From Candidatus Hodarchaeota archaeon (GTDB lineage Archaea; Asgardarchaeota; Heimdallarchaeia; Hodarchaeales; YT1-039), in the NCBI GenBank assembly GCA_016840025.1, contig JAEOTF010000458.1:1-13818 (forward strand): a stretch of DNA of 13,818 bases. Direction: 5' to 3'. Under the pieces are notes generated by a model. The model was not told where the DNA came from. It ran no database searches and saw nothing but the letters and a program-made list of their open reading frames with translations. A program made the position numbers and the translations under genes. Shown here one piece after another: positions 13,741-13,818 of this stretch (its first letter is position 1; every line of letters begins with the position of its first letter).

Positions 13741-13818
13741 AGGCTTCAATTTACGGGAAGGGAAGCCTTCTTTGCATGCTTGCGGGTTCTTCCACCACGG
13801 GGTACAACTGGGGTGGGA
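13741..13818 (+). other. GC-rich hairpin region cut by the window end
   Basis: The last 78 bases are far richer in G and C than the rest of the window and fold into two perfect or near-perfect hairpins: AGGCTTC (13741-13747) with GAAGCCT (13762-13768), and TTCCACC (13790-13796) with GGTGGGA (13812-13818, one G-U pair). In AT-rich genomes such islands often mark structured RNA genes; ends of IS200/IS605 elements are another possibility. It matches no tRNA pattern I could place and continues beyond the window. A small palindrome, TACATA/TATGTA (13718-13733), lies just upstream in AT-rich DNA that could hold a promoter. Confidence 0.4.

Noticed and set aside
13741..13818. tRNA or rRNA gene at the right edge
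   Set aside because: No T-loop (GGTTCRANNCC), anticodon arm or acceptor pairing could be laid out, and no rRNA core motif was recognised.

Overview
This is an AT-rich archaeal window. The firmest marker is a complete sn-glycerol-1-phosphate dehydrogenase (9149-10192, minus-free plus strand), the enzyme that sets archaeal lipid stereochemistry. An Obg/DRG-type GTPase with a TGS domain and an HEMK2/Mtq2-type glutamine methyltransferase of the archaeal-eukaryal kind agree with this. Several starts have Shine-Dalgarno-like motifs. The mix of LamG and NHL surface modules with eukaryote-like families would suit an Asgard lineage, but that is a guess; no phylogenetic test was possible.

Layout. Region 1 (1-2317, plus): a 55-residue basic small protein, a tandem GNAT-like protein and a Kv-beta-type aldo/keto reductase, closely spaced and probably co-transcribed. 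Region 2 (2318-3855, plus): a 329-base gap with a hairpin and gene-like debris, then an MFS transporter. Region 3 (3876-7624, minus): two surface proteins, a 937-residue LamG-LamG-NHL protein with one membrane anchor and a cytosolic coiled coil, preceded by a 212-residue secreted protein with a carbohydrate-binding-like fold and a C-terminal anchor. Region 4 (7990-10192, plus): a carbamoyltransferase of the acetylornithine/succinylornithine/YgeW group, then G1P dehydrogenase. Region 5 (10199-12994, minus): the TGS GTPase, a small three-helix membrane protein with a strong ribosome binding site, and the methyltransferase. Region 6 (13073-13818, plus): a two-helix membrane protein and then a GC-rich, hairpin-rich tail cut by the window end.

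How the genes relate. Most of the window is a mixture of housekeeping functions (lipid head-group synthesis, amino-acid metabolism, translation-linked GTPase and methyltransferase) and lineage-specific surface proteins. No defence island, CRISPR array, tRNA or rRNA gene was recognised. The less ordinary signals are the LamG/NHL receptor-like protein with recently homogenised 141-base repeats, a GTPase with an altered G3 motif, a carbamoyltransferase with hybrid motifs, a 162-base inverted-repeat element between 12181 and 12342, an orphan promoter/terminator pair just before it, helically phased TGTCA repeats near the left edge, and the unexplained GC-rich structure at the right edge.
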